DNA of 64,000 nucleotides, taken from positions 4,441,963 through 4,505,962 of the forward strand of contig NC_087382.1 in the NCBI RefSeq assembly GCF_963675165.1. Reading direction: 5' to 3'. The notes beneath the pieces are model-generated. The model was not told the origin of the DNA. It saw only the letters and a list, made by a program, of their open reading frames with translations, and did not search any database. The position numbers and the translations under genes were made by a program. This DNA is from Halichondria panicea (lineage: Eukaryota; Porifera; Demospongiae; Suberitida; Halichondriidae). Positions 34,801 to 44,492 of this stretch are shown one piece after another. Each line of letters begins with the position of its first letter. Positions within the stretch are counted from its first letter, which is position 1.

Positions 34801-37173
34801 AACTATTTTAATGTCTACTTTATCAATAATACTGCAAGTCTAAGCAGTAATGCCATTTTTGGAGGACTACTGGACAGGTGCTCTTTGAACCCAGCAAACG
34901 AACTACTTCTTGATTTTCCTAACCAAACATTCCTGAGTGGAGCTGACTATATTCTAGCTACTGCACAGTTTGCTGGTCTGATTGATTATAGTAATCTGAC
35001 AACCAACTACAACCCTGAAAAGGTTTTGCAAGCAGTGAGCGGTGCAATTGTCCAAGATTTTGTTTCTTCAGAACCCCTTCAAGCGTGTTATTGCTTCGGA
35101 TACCAGCCTAATTGTAGCAACTTCCAACATCCACCTGTGTACGTAAAGAAGGGACAGCTGTTTTCAATTAGTTTAATTGCAGTTGATCAGGTGGGCAATC
35201 CAGTGAATGCGACAGTGATCAGCTCCGTTGTCACAGGTAGCCGACTACTCAACAGTAATAAAGCACTTCAACGTATTCCCGCTGAATGTTCACTTCTTGA
35301 ATACTCCCTCTATCCAGACCAAAGTGACCCAACAGCCGACATTGAACTTTTCGCAAATGGTCCTTGCAATAATAGAGGGGTATCTAAACGAACAATAAAC
35401 GTGGTATTTCAAGCGTGTACATGTCCAATTGGATTTCAGCAAAGGGAGACCAGAACACAGTGTTTATGTGAGTGTGATACAGTATTACAATCGTATATAA
35501 CAAGCTGTTCCCTGGAAAATGAAACCGTGCTTAGAAGACCCAATGTGTGGATAGACTATGTAAACACAAGTACTAAATCTGGCTATCTACTATATCCGAA
35601 CTGCCCATTTGACTATTGTGTGGATGAGCTAGTTAGTGTGAACTTAAATACAGCTCATGGTGCAGATTCTCAATGTGCATTCAATCGCACTGGAACACTG
35701 TGTGGTGCCTGCAAAGAGAATCTAAGTGCTGTGCTTGGCAGCTCACAATGTAGAGAGTGTACCAACAGTTTCATTTCTCTGCTAATACCATTTGCAATGG
35801 CAGGAATCGTCTTGGTTGCGTTTATAGTTCTATTTAACTTGACTGTAACTACGGGTACAATCAATGGACTTATCTTTTATGCAAACATGACTTTTGCAAA
35901 TCGATCTCTGTTTGTACCCTCTGGAACTCCCGGTTTGCTCCGAATATTCATTTCATGGCTTAACCTTGATCTTGGAATCGAAACTTGCTTTTATAATGGA
36001 ATGGACTCGTATGCTAAAGTTCTTCTTCAACTAGTGTTTCCTTCCTACATTCTCATATTGACCGTACTGATCATCATGCTTTGTGAGTATTCGGTGAGAT
36101 TTTCAACATTCATAGGCAAGAAGAGAGATCCTGTTGGGACACTGTGCACACTTATCCTGCTCTCCTATTCCAAGTTCATTCGCACGATCATTGCAAGCTT
36201 ACAGCATGCATACTTAAACTATCCGGATGGCTCCAGTGAAACAGTCTGGTTGTATGATGCTAATGTTCCCTACTTCAAACCAAGTCACGCTCCACGGTTC
36301 ATTACAGTGTCAGTAATCATTATTCTGGGACTGGTGTATACAGTGCTTCTTCTGTTTGGCCAGTGGTTGACCAAACTCGGTGGATGGATCCCTTTCCGCT
36401 GGGTCAACAACCCAAAGTACAATGAGTTCATTGTTAAATACCATACACAGCTTAAACCCAAACATCGATACTGGATAGGATTGTTGCTGCTTGTTCGAAT
36501 CTCTTACTACACTGTGTCAGCCTTTGTCTCACAATCTGCCGCCCTACTGTTTCTTATCCTCATTGTTCTTATTCTATTAAGTCTCAAGCACATTGCCAGT
36601 CATGTATATGAAGTTAATGCAATTGATAACTTAGAGAGTGCTTTTTTGATTAATCTTGGAGTCCTAGCAGCTTGCTTATACTTCTTGCAAGACAGTGAAG
36701 GAATCCCGCCTATAGCTGCCAGTATATCTATAACAGTTTCTTCGTTTTTTTTCATTATGATTTTTGGATATCATGCCTACACCTTCATTCTCAAGAACAC
36801 ACGTCTCTGGATAAGAATAATTGCTCTACTCAGGCCAGTTTGGGTGCGTATGAGAGTGTTAGCGCAGTGTCCTAATCTACGACGAAACGCAGATATAGAT
36901 CTACAAGAAGAAGAAGAAGTTGAGCATGAGGAAAATCAACTTTTGTTGCAAGAGCTTCCATATGCACAAGGAGAGTCTGACGATGAAGAACAACATCCGT
37001 ATGAGGCTCCAATAATCCAGCCTGCTGTTAGAGACAGCCAACCTCGGAACCAAGACCTCGAAGAACTTTTCCAACCGATAACTGAGCGAGACTACAGACG
37101 TTTTCAAGAGCCTTTTAGGCCACAACAACCCACGACATATTCAGTTGTTGAGATCGACCGAAACCCTGAATGA
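31855..37173 (+). CDS. B1: Pmp-like beta-helix receptor-like membrane protein
   Basis: An intact intronless frame of 1772 codons. Signal peptide about residues 1-23 (LSVVLLVATLLSCPN). About 90-980: Pmp-type beta-helix (GGAI/GGAV and NN motifs, dense sequons). About 1030: GGLLDRCSLNPANELLLDF. About 1105-1120: VDQVGNPVNATV. About 1188-1210 and 1250-1300: cysteine clusters (CTCPIGF, CPFDYCVDELVSVNLNT, LCGACKENLSAVLG). About 1306-1648: membrane domain with the same pattern of hydrophobic segments as A, including FISWLNLDLGIETCFY and LLSYSKFIRTII. About 1649-1772: acidic, proline-rich tail with PYEAPIIQPAVR, ERDYRR and TTYSVVEI. The C-terminal half is almost identical in sequence to A around the cysteine and membrane regions, while the helix rungs have diverged. 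Lies 1.27 kb behind A1 on the same strand. Ligand and function unknown. Confidence 0.93.
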   Translation: MNYLSVVLLVATLLSCPNHLDCTSMATVVVPGNFTDACPQEHCSTINDLPSSIFNNSMQLHFLSGQHLLQRHISMHNIPSGHVQISSSCSSPQCNTIILCQGGPTGMSFQNIQTVEIAGLTFSGCTHQGEVGFGGAISFINVTNISIVNCHFIGNHITGNIGGGALYVSQSQSVSIRNSSFVNNYAYLSIHQCSGAAFFQNNNFVLIQHTLFKNNTATSGGAIFADQIDLTLHQSSFFQNNATDSGGAVDTLNSLIVIIESEFESNLAISSSVIYTRNTTISILSSSFLNNTAVSTGGIYIQDGSVVRSNNSVYSNNSALVGSVYILFKGSSFFVNNTFVNNQVGGVIVGTSCSFIGNDNTFINNNAIMYMTSCNSSFIRNQFINNAADLYGMLFQYGSLSMSETTYVSNFTSGAIAVNDVSTAFFADSSFEQNSFQSTQLIGSAINVVGNVNLTVLRSNFSENQATSGGAIAATSGPARIFISDCYFFNNSAAFGGAIYFILTGTDSECIIRHSYFINNSATNVGGAIYIFSNLFTTIQNCFFRHNTAKYNGGAVYIPEGQVRTFKSRFLDNFVDEYGGAIAIKGDITTTQCEYIGNTANERGGALSILNGNLNTSNSLFAHNKGRQFGGAIFSNRSSVAISNTKFYFNQASLGGAIHHFASKVSCRETSFTNNTSNEFGGAVYIQSGSHSSQTTQYKLNNASEAGGAIFALSSNVSSSMDTYQGNMANKYGGAVYIDSCPSVSRPFSETGNNLITSIVLFGEPVCSKYKNYLLSREPNWLQINGGSLFLDNWCSLAGGAVVAIHTQVYVSGDGRTLIRGNSATHGAGLALVWSNVSISCPTQLTNNQASISGGGIYMYSSNILIYLGITTVVIEGNIATKSGGGIYSSKSKIKVVGGKMCFSKNNATYGGALYSTDTKLNIVKQEENDTSKILFTKNSAVQGGAIYVMDVIQDCETRYNTTKECFLQTLLNRYNVTKVPNNYFNVYFINNTASLSSNAIFGGLLDRCSLNPANELLLDFPNQTFLSGADYILATAQFAGLIDYSNLTTNYNPEKVLQAVSGAIVQDFVSSEPLQACYCFGYQPNCSNFQHPPVYVKKGQLFSISLIAVDQVGNPVNATVISSVVTGSRLLNSNKALQRIPAECSLLEYSLYPDQSDPTADIELFANGPCNNRGVSKRTINVVFQACTCPIGFQQRETRTQCLCECDTVLQSYITSCSLENETVLRRPNVWIDYVNTSTKSGYLLYPNCPFDYCVDELVSVNLNTAHGADSQCAFNRTGTLCGACKENLSAVLGSSQCRECTNSFISLLIPFAMAGIVLVAFIVLFNLTVTTGTINGLIFYANMTFANRSLFVPSGTPGLLRIFISWLNLDLGIETCFYNGMDSYAKVLLQLVFPSYILILTVLIIMLCEYSVRFSTFIGKKRDPVGTLCTLILLSYSKFIRTIIASLQHAYLNYPDGSSETVWLYDANVPYFKPSHAPRFITVSVIIILGLVYTVLLLFGQWLTKLGGWIPFRWVNNPKYNEFIVKYHTQLKPKHRYWIGLLLLVRISYYTVSAFVSQSAALLFLILIVLILLSLKHIASHVYEVNAIDNLESAFLINLGVLAACLYFLQDSEGIPPIAASISITVSSFFFIMIFGYHAYTFILKNTRLWIRIIALLRPVWVRMRVLAQCPNLRRNADIDLQEEEEVEHEENQLLLQELPYAQGESDDEEQHPYEAPIIQPAVRDSQPRNQDLEELFQPITERDYRRFQEPFRPQQPTTYSVVEIDRNPE

Positions 37174-38337
37174 TAGTAACAAGTAGTGTGTATCAATCAC
37201 CCATCGAATTATATATTATGTTCCTCCTTTAATTCATCCTGTGAAACACACATTCAGCTAGCTATATAGCTCAATGACATAATTTACATTAGAAATCTGT
37301 TCTCATCCTTCAAATCACATTCATCATTAACTAGATAGATAGATTCCTTATAATACTCTTAGCCACATATTGGCACTGGGTTATACTTATAGTGTAATTC
37401 TTGTAAATTGGTTATCAATACACGACAAATGTTATACTGAGGGAATTATAAGGGAAGTTAACACTCAATACTATATAGCTGCAACCTATAATCTGTTATT
37501 CATCATGCATGTTAATAATAATGCGCAACCAAATCTAACCACATTGTTGCCCTTTGACCTCCAAGATCAAAGGAAATGTAGTGCCATTAATTTTATATTC
37601 TATTGCGGTGCCACTATTATTATGATAAGAGGAAAAATGCATGGCAAATACAATTTAAAGTAGATAATTGACCTGAGTCTCAAACAATGCAAAGTTTGAA
37701 CAGACCGCTGCAATAGCTTATCTATACTGTCAATGGACTGGGGACCAAATATTACAGGCGGTATAGCTGTCCCCGAAACAGCTTTCCTGGTCTGGAATAA
37801 AGAATGTTTCAATAAAGCAAATATTTCTTTCGTTACAGGCCCTTGACCACATCTACTGCCGAACATTGTGGCACTCATTGCCAATTAATTGAAGAATTTG
37901 CACACAATAATATTTCTGGTTAGGGGGAACCCAACAGGGCACTACTTCACCTGACTAGTTAGTACGAAATAGCAAACAAAAAATTTATGTGAGTGCATGT
38001 GATTACAAAGAAGCTAATTATGTAATCCAACAAAATATACTAGTTAGTTGCTGTTCAGAGTTTGTTTTACAGGTTGAAACTAAATGATGGTTCGTCTAAC
38101 CATTATAAAAGTGAAAACTCGGCCTGGGATCGAGGCTACCCCTAGCCTTGAGACCAGCCGTTCGTTATCTGAAAGAACGCCTAGTCAAGTTCCAATGTGC
38201 AACCAGATCTGATGTGCAACTTGTCTAGCTGAGTTAGCGTTTTACAGCATCATAATGATATTCATGGGTAATACACCCTGTGCGGGCAATTATCGGTATA
38301 ACGAAAGGCTGGTCTCGAGGCTACTTGGGCTTGTCAA
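37174..38337 (+). other. B1-A2 intergenic region, proximal part
   Basis: Shared with 49013-50563 and, in part, with 62928-64000. Contains short tandem GATAGATAGATA and a TTTCTTTCGTTACAGGCCCT splice-acceptor-like block at about 37826-37845. No gene recognised. Relative to both other copies, about 372 bases are deleted at about 37670. Minus-strand open frames here are not kept in frame in the third copy, so I do not call a gene. Confidence 0.6.
38144..38321. mobile_element. Fold-back MITE upstream of A2
   Basis: Left end AGCCTTGAGACCAGCCGTTC and right end AACGAAAGGCTGGTCTCGAG are inverted. The interior shares GAAAGAACGCCTAGTCAAGTT and ATATTCATGG with the element at 4912-5184. Directly to its left (38086-38136) lies half of a second element ending GGCCTGGGATCGAGGCTA. 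Both are duplicated at 50310-50546. Confidence 0.8.
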
Positions 38338-39215
38338 AATGAATTGCTCATTACACGTACTGTTGATTTGTATATTACTGATGTATTCATGATGATAGAA
38401 TTCCCAAATAAACTTGTTTACGAAAATACACTTTTTCTGGCCAGGAGAAAGAAGTTAAGTCTCATGTGCTTTACGATTAGAAAGTCACTCACTTCTTTCT
38501 GGCATGCAAGCATCACCTATATGAATCTTTGATGATCACAAGCAATACTATGCATATATAGTAGGACACTCCATCTCCTCATGTGCTACTTACATACTCT
38601 TGCTAATAAATCTAGTCATCTTAGGAACAATTAAACATTCAAATTCAAATTGGCATGGATCAAGTTTATACAATGTCAACAATAACTAGCTTCCTGTCAC
38701 ATAAAACTGACCATTGATTATTGAGAAAGAAGCATACTAGACTATGCATATATGATCTACACACTGATAGATTCTAAGACTTGCTGAGAAAAGACTATAT
38801 TGATCTATACAGCAGGACAAAATTGGTGGTGAGAAGAGTTAGTTGTTAGAATCCTATAGGTACTGTCATCCATGCATGCATCCCTTATATAATTATAGCT
38901 GTATACTTATCCATTAGTATCATTGAGGGATTAACTGCTAAGATAATTGTGCCCTCATGCATAATTATATATGCACACTATCACAATTGCAAGCCTTATT
39001 CCCACGTTCTACTTATCTTTATTTGCAGATCACGCAATACCTAGCTGTTTTCAACTAGACTTCAACTCCATAATAATAACAATACACTGCTGTACAAAAG
39101 TATAGATCGACTGATATAAGAAATCACGAATTAATATAGACCTTGAAGTTGCATCAAGGGGTCAGATTGAGCCTTGCATTGCATGCCCAAAGCTATCGAC
39201 TGGAAATTGGCGACA
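38338..39215 (+). promoter_or_regulatory. Upstream region of A2
   Basis: Aligned with the regions before A1 and A3, with small indels. It keeps the TTATCTTTATTTGCAG acceptor-like site at about 39013-39028. Promoter role is inferred from position and conservation among copies. Confidence 0.5.
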
Positions 39216-42200
39216 ATGTTTGTCAACGGTCACCTTCGGCAGCACATTTTCATGGTGGTAGCACTTATCATATACTCGAGTGGCAGCCAAGGTTGCAGTG
39301 AGTTGTACACAATTGTGCCATCAAACTTTACTGGCACTTGTCCTCATGAACCATGCATATCACTAAATGTTCTTCTATCTGAATTGAACGGAACATTTAA
39401 TCAAAGCATCAGCTTGCATTTCCTTCACGGTGAACACTTGTTGGAGGAGATCATTGGAATACAAAGACTTCCTGGCATTGAAATGTCAGTTTCAAACAAC
39501 TGTTCACAGTGTAGTCCAATAATTCTCTGCAACGGACCAGCTTCTGGTATCATCTTTCAAAATATCCATTCCGTTGAAATAGTTGGACTTACGTTCTCAG
39601 GATGCTCACACCAGGGAACACCTGCTTATGGTGGTGCTTTATCTTTCTATAATGTGACGAATATTTTAGTTGCTAATAGTAATTTTATTGATAACTACAT
39701 TATTGGGCAAACGACTAGTGGGGGAGGAGCAATTTTCATACTACAATCACTTAAAGTTAACCTTGAAAACTGTTCCTTTATCAACAATTCAGCCCAGTGT
39801 CAACCTGGTGGCCTTGCCGATTACTGTAGCAGTTACACATTCAATGGAGGTGCTATGTATCTTTTGAAGTGCATGAACGTGAGTATAAGCGATTGCCAAT
39901 TCCTTCAAAATAGAGCAATAGCTGGAGCAGCACTTTTGGTCACATCCTCTCTAATTCAAATCAGTGGTACAGTTTTTGCTCACAATGGTGCACAACCAAC
40001 CTATGGTGGCACGGCAGCATTTTTCGAGAGCACTGTTCACATTCATCAAACCCTCTTCACGAACAATATTGCTTACACGGGTGGAGCCATTTTTGCCACA
40101 AAAACACAACTATCACTACTTGAATGTCAATTCAAGCAAAACAGTGCATATAATTTAGGAGGAGCAAGTTTTATTCAGCATGGTTTTCTTATAATTTCAC
40201 GCAGTCTCTTTGTAAGAAACATTGCACTCACAGGCTCGATTGTTTATGCCTCAAACTGCAGTATCACTTCTACAAATAGCTCCTACCTCAACAACAATGC
40301 TACTGCCAATGGAGGCATATACGTAAAAGAAGGATCAGCCATATTTAGCAGTGGTAGCTACTACACGGGAAACAGAGCAAAAATTGGTGCAGTATATTTC
40401 ATCAGCAACGGTTTCACATATTCATCAAATAACACATTCACAAACAACAGTGCTATCTCGGATAACGAGTTTGCATTCGGTGGAATTATTTTTTGCAATT
40501 GCAATTCTGAATTTTCTAAAACACCTTGCTTCCTGAGCCTTAACAATAACAACGTTATGAACAACTATGTCAATGAAAGATCCGGAGGTGTCATACTTAG
40601 CGGAGACTGTGCTCTTACAGACATACAAAATTACTATTACAAGAATAATGGCAGAGTAATATTCCAAAGTTCTGGTTCATTGATAGTGAATGGAAGTCAT
40701 TTCGAAAGTAACAAATCACCACTAGGTGTGATAGCGCTAAATAAGCCAACAAAAAGCACAATTGTTACAAAAACATTATTTCATGCCAACAGTGGAGTTT
40801 CCGGAAGTGCTATCCACATTCAATCCTCCTTTCCCGTGTATATTTCCGATACTACTTTCTTTAATAATCAAGTAAGTAAATCTGGAACTGTTTTTAGTAC
40901 TAGTGCTGGATTGGTCAACACCCAGGGGAATAAACTCCGGATTATATCGATTGTAAACTGTTACTTTGTACAAAATAACGCTCATAATGAAGGTGGTGCT
41001 ATATACATCTATGGACATTTCATCAGTAATGAACAACAGCAGCTACAATTGTCAAATAGCTATTTCTACAATAATATAGGTGGTGCTGTGAATGGATTTG
41101 GAATCACTTTAATGGCTTTTAACTGTTCTTTCAAAAACAATATTGCCCCATTTGGTTTGTTGGGTGGAGCGATTCTCATTAATGGAGATGCCTCAGTATA
41201 TTCTTCAGAGTTCGTGATGAACGATCGTGGAGCCATCTTTATTACAGGAGGGAAAATGATGATTTCAGGGAGCACATTTCGTGAGAATGTAGGAGACAAA
41301 GGTGCTGCTGTATCTATTTTCAACAACGGTAGTCTATATGTGACGAATTGCTTATTTGTTGGCAATAAAGCAGTTAAGTATGGTGGAGCCATAGCAGGCG
41401 TACGTACTGATTTAATATCAATTGAAAGCAGTGTGTATGAAAACAATACAGCATTAAGAGGAGGGGCTGTTGGCACTGTCAATGGCAAGCTAGAATGCCG
41501 AGATACCTACTTTACAAACAATACTAGCCTGGAGCTTGGAGGAGCAGTTTACGTTTATGGTGGATCATTATACTCACGACACACGCAATATGTGGGCAAC
41601 TTTGCAACCCATACAGGTGGTGCAATCGCAGCTGTATCAGGTGAAGTGTATAGTGATGGGGATTGTTATTTAAGTAACCATGCCAATCAGTATGCTGGTG
41701 CTATATACATAACCACTTGTTTTTGGCAGGATGATTTTAACGAAGGAGAATTTGAAACTGTTGTCATAACACCAATTCTGTTACTTTCTGTGGCACAGTG
41801 TAACGTAAACACTCAACTGATTAATACCGAGGCTGGTGGAAGCAAGTTACATCTGATCGAAAATATAACACTTTTCAACAATTCCTGTGAACTAACTGGA
41901 GGAGCTATTCTCACTATTAAAACTGACGTATTCTTTGAGGGCAGAGAAGCTATTACTGTGAGCTTAAACTCAGCTGGGTATGGAGGGGGGCTGGCATTAT
42001 TGTGGAGCAATCTCAACATTTCTTGCAATGTACAGGTTACACAAAATGCAGCTCACATTTCAGGTGGTGGGATCTTGACGTACAATGGTGTTGTGGAATT
42101 ATCATTCAGCGAGCAAAGATCGGGAATATTTGCTCTAAACACGGCAACTCTAACAGGAGGTGGTATACACGCTATTAACTCAGGTATAAACTTGGTCTCG

Positions 42201-44492
42201 GGATATTTTGAGCTAACGAAGAATATTGCCACTTATGGTGGTGCACTGTACATGAGCAGTAACTCTAAAATTTACTTAATCAAGCAAAAGCAAAAATCCA
42301 TCAGCCGAGATGACCTGAAACTTGTACTCAGAGAAAACTCAGCACAGAAAGGGGGCGGGGTGTTTATTAACGATTCTGATATTGGACAGCAATGCGTTTC
42401 ACAACTTTCTTCAGAAGAATGTTTCCTTCAAACTCTGCTGCTCAATTCCACATCAGCACCATTGAAGGACAAAAACCTCTTGAACATATTTTTTGTCAAC
42501 AACACTGCGAGTATGAGTGGTGATGCTATATTTGGTGGGCTACTAGACAGATGCTCTTTGAGTCCTTCAAATGAACTTCTTTTGGACTTTTCAGACTATT
42601 TTTCCTCACACAACGGAGCTGACTATGTGCAGACCATTGCAACGTTCAGTGATCAGTTTAACTACAGTAACCTAACATTTCCATACAGCCCATATCGTGA
42701 ACAAATAGAGGTAAATCACAACAAAAATATCAATGATCTTATTTCTTCCAAACCACTTCAAATTTGCTTCTGTCTTCAGCAGCAACACAACTGTAGCTAT
42801 TTCAAGCATGCACCTATATACACGAAGAAAGGTCAATTTTTTGAAGTCAGCATTGTAGCAGTTGACCAGTTAGAGAATCCAGTGAATGCCACAGTTATCA
42901 GCTCAGTTATCAACAATGCCAAACTAGCTAATGTTGATCAAACAAGACAAGCACTCTCTTCCAAATGCTCGTCCATAGAGTATGCCATTTACCCACAAGA
43001 TGAATTCAATTCTGCAAAAATCGAGCTTTTTGCTGATGGTCCCTGTAATGATATCGGGATATCTAAACGGGTATTAACTGTGATTTTTCAACCGTGTACA
43101 TGTCCAATTGGATTCTATCCTCAGGAAACTAGAACGCTGTGCTCCTGCGTGTGTGACCCACTGTTAGAGTCGTATATAACAGGCTGCTCACTGGTGAAAG
43201 AAACTGTTTTTCGAAAGCCTTACGTGTGGATAGACTTTGTAAACAGAAGCATTGTATCTGGATATTTACTGCATGACAGTTGTCCATTTGACTATTGTGT
43301 GGATGAGCTTGTCAGTGTAAACCTAAATACAGTTCATGGTGCAGATTCTCAATGTGCATTCAATCGCACTGGAACACTGTGTGGTGCCTGCAAAGAGAAC
43401 CTAAGTGCTGTGCTAGGCAGCTCACAATGCAGAGAGTGTACCAACAATTTTATTTCTCTGCTCATACCATTTGCCATGGCAGGAATCGCCTTGGTTGCGT
43501 TTATAGTGGTGCTTAATATGACCATAGCTATTGGTACAATCAATGGACTTGTTTTTTATGCAAACATCGTTTTTGCAAATCGACCTCTCTTATTGCCACC
43601 AAAAACATCAAAATTCCTAACAATTTTTATTTCATGGCTTAATCTTGACCTCGGAATCGAGACTTGTTTTTATGATGGAATGGACTCGTATGCTAAAACT
43701 CTTCTCCAGGTAGTGTTTCCTTCATACGTCATCCTATTAACTGCAGCTATTATTGCACTTGCAAAGTGTTCGGTGAGATTCTCCAATTTCATTGGCAGGA
43801 AAAGGGATCTGGCTGGCACACTGTGCACGCTTATCCTGCTCTCGTATTCCAAGTTCATACGCACAATCATTACCAACTTACAGTATACGTACATCACCTA
43901 TCCAGATGACACCTGGGATATCGTGTGGTTACATGATGCGAACATCCCTTATTTCAAACCTAGCCATTTTCCAAGATTAATAGCAGCGTTTGTAATTATC
44001 ATAGTTGTGTTAATATACACTTCTCTCATCTTGTTCGGTCAATGGCTGCCTAAGTTTGATGAAAAGCAGGCACTAAAGCGGATGAAACAATTTGTCAACA
44101 AACATTTTGAATCATTTGCACCCCAACACAGTTATTGGGTTGGATTACTGCTACTTGTTCGTGCCTTGCTACACATTGTTGCCACTTGTTTCTCAGACCA
44201 AATATCGTTACTATTTGTGTTCTGCATTGTGCTTATTCTGATACTACTCAAGCTACTGACGACTCATATTTATCAATCGAAAAAGTTAGAGATGCTTGAA
44301 TCCTCATTTCTCGTCAACCTTGGAGTGCTTTCGGTAGTTCAGTATCATGTGCTTACAAACGCAAGAATGGCAGCAGCTGTAGCAGATCTATCTGTAGCTG
44401 TGGCTGCTATCACGTTTATACTCATCTTAGGGTACCACATCTATACCTTTATATTGAAAGAAACAACATGGTTGGTAAAAACGACTCGTTGA
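39216..44492 (+). CDS. A2: tail-less A-type membrane protein ending at a duplication junction
   Basis: An intact frame with signal peptide (MFVNGHLRQHIFMVVALII), complete Pmp-like helix, cysteine-rich part and all hydrophobic segments. The sequence departs from A1 and A3 after LVKTTR at 44488, where four unrelated bases (TTGA) supply the stop. About 100 C-terminal residues are missing, including the YxxP-like, DYRR and TxYxxV tyrosine motifs. I prefer the ATG at 39216: A1's start codon is mutated to TTG here, and the ATG at 39174 would add 14 residues before the signal peptide. Nearly identical to A3 except for a patch at about 40370-40620 that looks like A1. Because the stop falls on the junction, its transcript would run into B2 sequence. 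It could still be made as a membrane protein without signalling tail, or be a pseudogene. Confidence 0.85.
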   Translation: MFVNGHLRQHIFMVVALIIYSSGSQGCSELYTIVPSNFTGTCPHEPCISLNVLLSELNGTFNQSISLHFLHGEHLLEEIIGIQRLPGIEMSVSNNCSQCSPIILCNGPASGIIFQNIHSVEIVGLTFSGCSHQGTPAYGGALSFYNVTNILVANSNFIDNYIIGQTTSGGGAIFILQSLKVNLENCSFINNSAQCQPGGLADYCSSYTFNGGAMYLLKCMNVSISDCQFLQNRAIAGAALLVTSSLIQISGTVFAHNGAQPTYGGTAAFFESTVHIHQTLFTNNIAYTGGAIFATKTQLSLLECQFKQNSAYNLGGASFIQHGFLIISRSLFVRNIALTGSIVYASNCSITSTNSSYLNNNATANGGIYVKEGSAIFSSGSYYTGNRAKIGAVYFISNGFTYSSNNTFTNNSAISDNEFAFGGIIFCNCNSEFSKTPCFLSLNNNNVMNNYVNERSGGVILSGDCALTDIQNYYYKNNGRVIFQSSGSLIVNGSHFESNKSPLGVIALNKPTKSTIVTKTLFHANSGVSGSAIHIQSSFPVYISDTTFFNNQVSKSGTVFSTSAGLVNTQGNKLRIISIVNCYFVQNNAHNEGGAIYIYGHFISNEQQQLQLSNSYFYNNIGGAVNGFGITLMAFNCSFKNNIAPFGLLGGAILINGDASVYSSEFVMNDRGAIFITGGKMMISGSTFRENVGDKGAAVSIFNNGSLYVTNCLFVGNKAVKYGGAIAGVRTDLISIESSVYENNTALRGGAVGTVNGKLECRDTYFTNNTSLELGGAVYVYGGSLYSRHTQYVGNFATHTGGAIAAVSGEVYSDGDCYLSNHANQYAGAIYITTCFWQDDFNEGEFETVVITPILLLSVAQCNVNTQLINTEAGGSKLHLIENITLFNNSCELTGGAILTIKTDVFFEGREAITVSLNSAGYGGGLALLWSNLNISCNVQVTQNAAHISGGGILTYNGVVELSFSEQRSGIFALNTATLTGGGIHAINSGINLVSGYFELTKNIATYGGALYMSSNSKIYLIKQKQKSISRDDLKLVLRENSAQKGGGVFINDSDIGQQCVSQLSSEECFLQTLLLNSTSAPLKDKNLLNIFFVNNTASMSGDAIFGGLLDRCSLSPSNELLLDFSDYFSSHNGADYVQTIATFSDQFNYSNLTFPYSPYREQIEVNHNKNINDLISSKPLQICFCLQQQHNCSYFKHAPIYTKKGQFFEVSIVAVDQLENPVNATVISSVINNAKLANVDQTRQALSSKCSSIEYAIYPQDEFNSAKIELFADGPCNDIGISKRVLTVIFQPCTCPIGFYPQETRTLCSCVCDPLLESYITGCSLVKETVFRKPYVWIDFVNRSIVSGYLLHDSCPFDYCVDELVSVNLNTVHGADSQCAFNRTGTLCGACKENLSAVLGSSQCRECTNNFISLLIPFAMAGIALVAFIVVLNMTIAIGTINGLVFYANIVFANRPLLLPPKTSKFLTIFISWLNLDLGIETCFYDGMDSYAKTLLQVVFPSYVILLTAAIIALAKCSVRFSNFIGRKRDLAGTLCTLILLSYSKFIRTIITNLQYTYITYPDDTWDIVWLHDANIPYFKPSHFPRLIAAFVIIIVVLIYTSLILFGQWLPKFDEKQALKRMKQFVNKHFESFAPQHSYWVGLLLLVRALLHIVATCFSDQISLLFVFCIVLILILLKLLTTHIYQSKKLEMLESSFLVNLGVLSVVQYHVLTNARMAAAVADLSVAVAAITFILILGYHIYTFILKETTWLVKTTR

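Larger units (their letters stand above)
32650..44488 (+). repeat. Tandem duplication unit 1 (interior of B1 to near the end of A2)
   Basis: Runs in parallel with 44493-56702 at very high identity over most of its length. It starts inside B1 (AATTTGGCAATTTCGTCATC) and ends inside A2 (AAAAACGACTCG). About 372 bases are missing here at 37670 relative to unit 2, which accounts for the length difference (11839 against 12210). Confidence 0.9.

Noticed and set aside
37684-37884. Minus-strand frame in the B-A spacer (MAMSATMFGSRCGQG...), also at 49866-50093
   Set aside because: The partial third copy at 63900-64000 has a two-base indel (GGCGGTAGCTG against GGCGGTATAGCTG) that breaks the frame; similarity follows the duplication, so coding is not supported.
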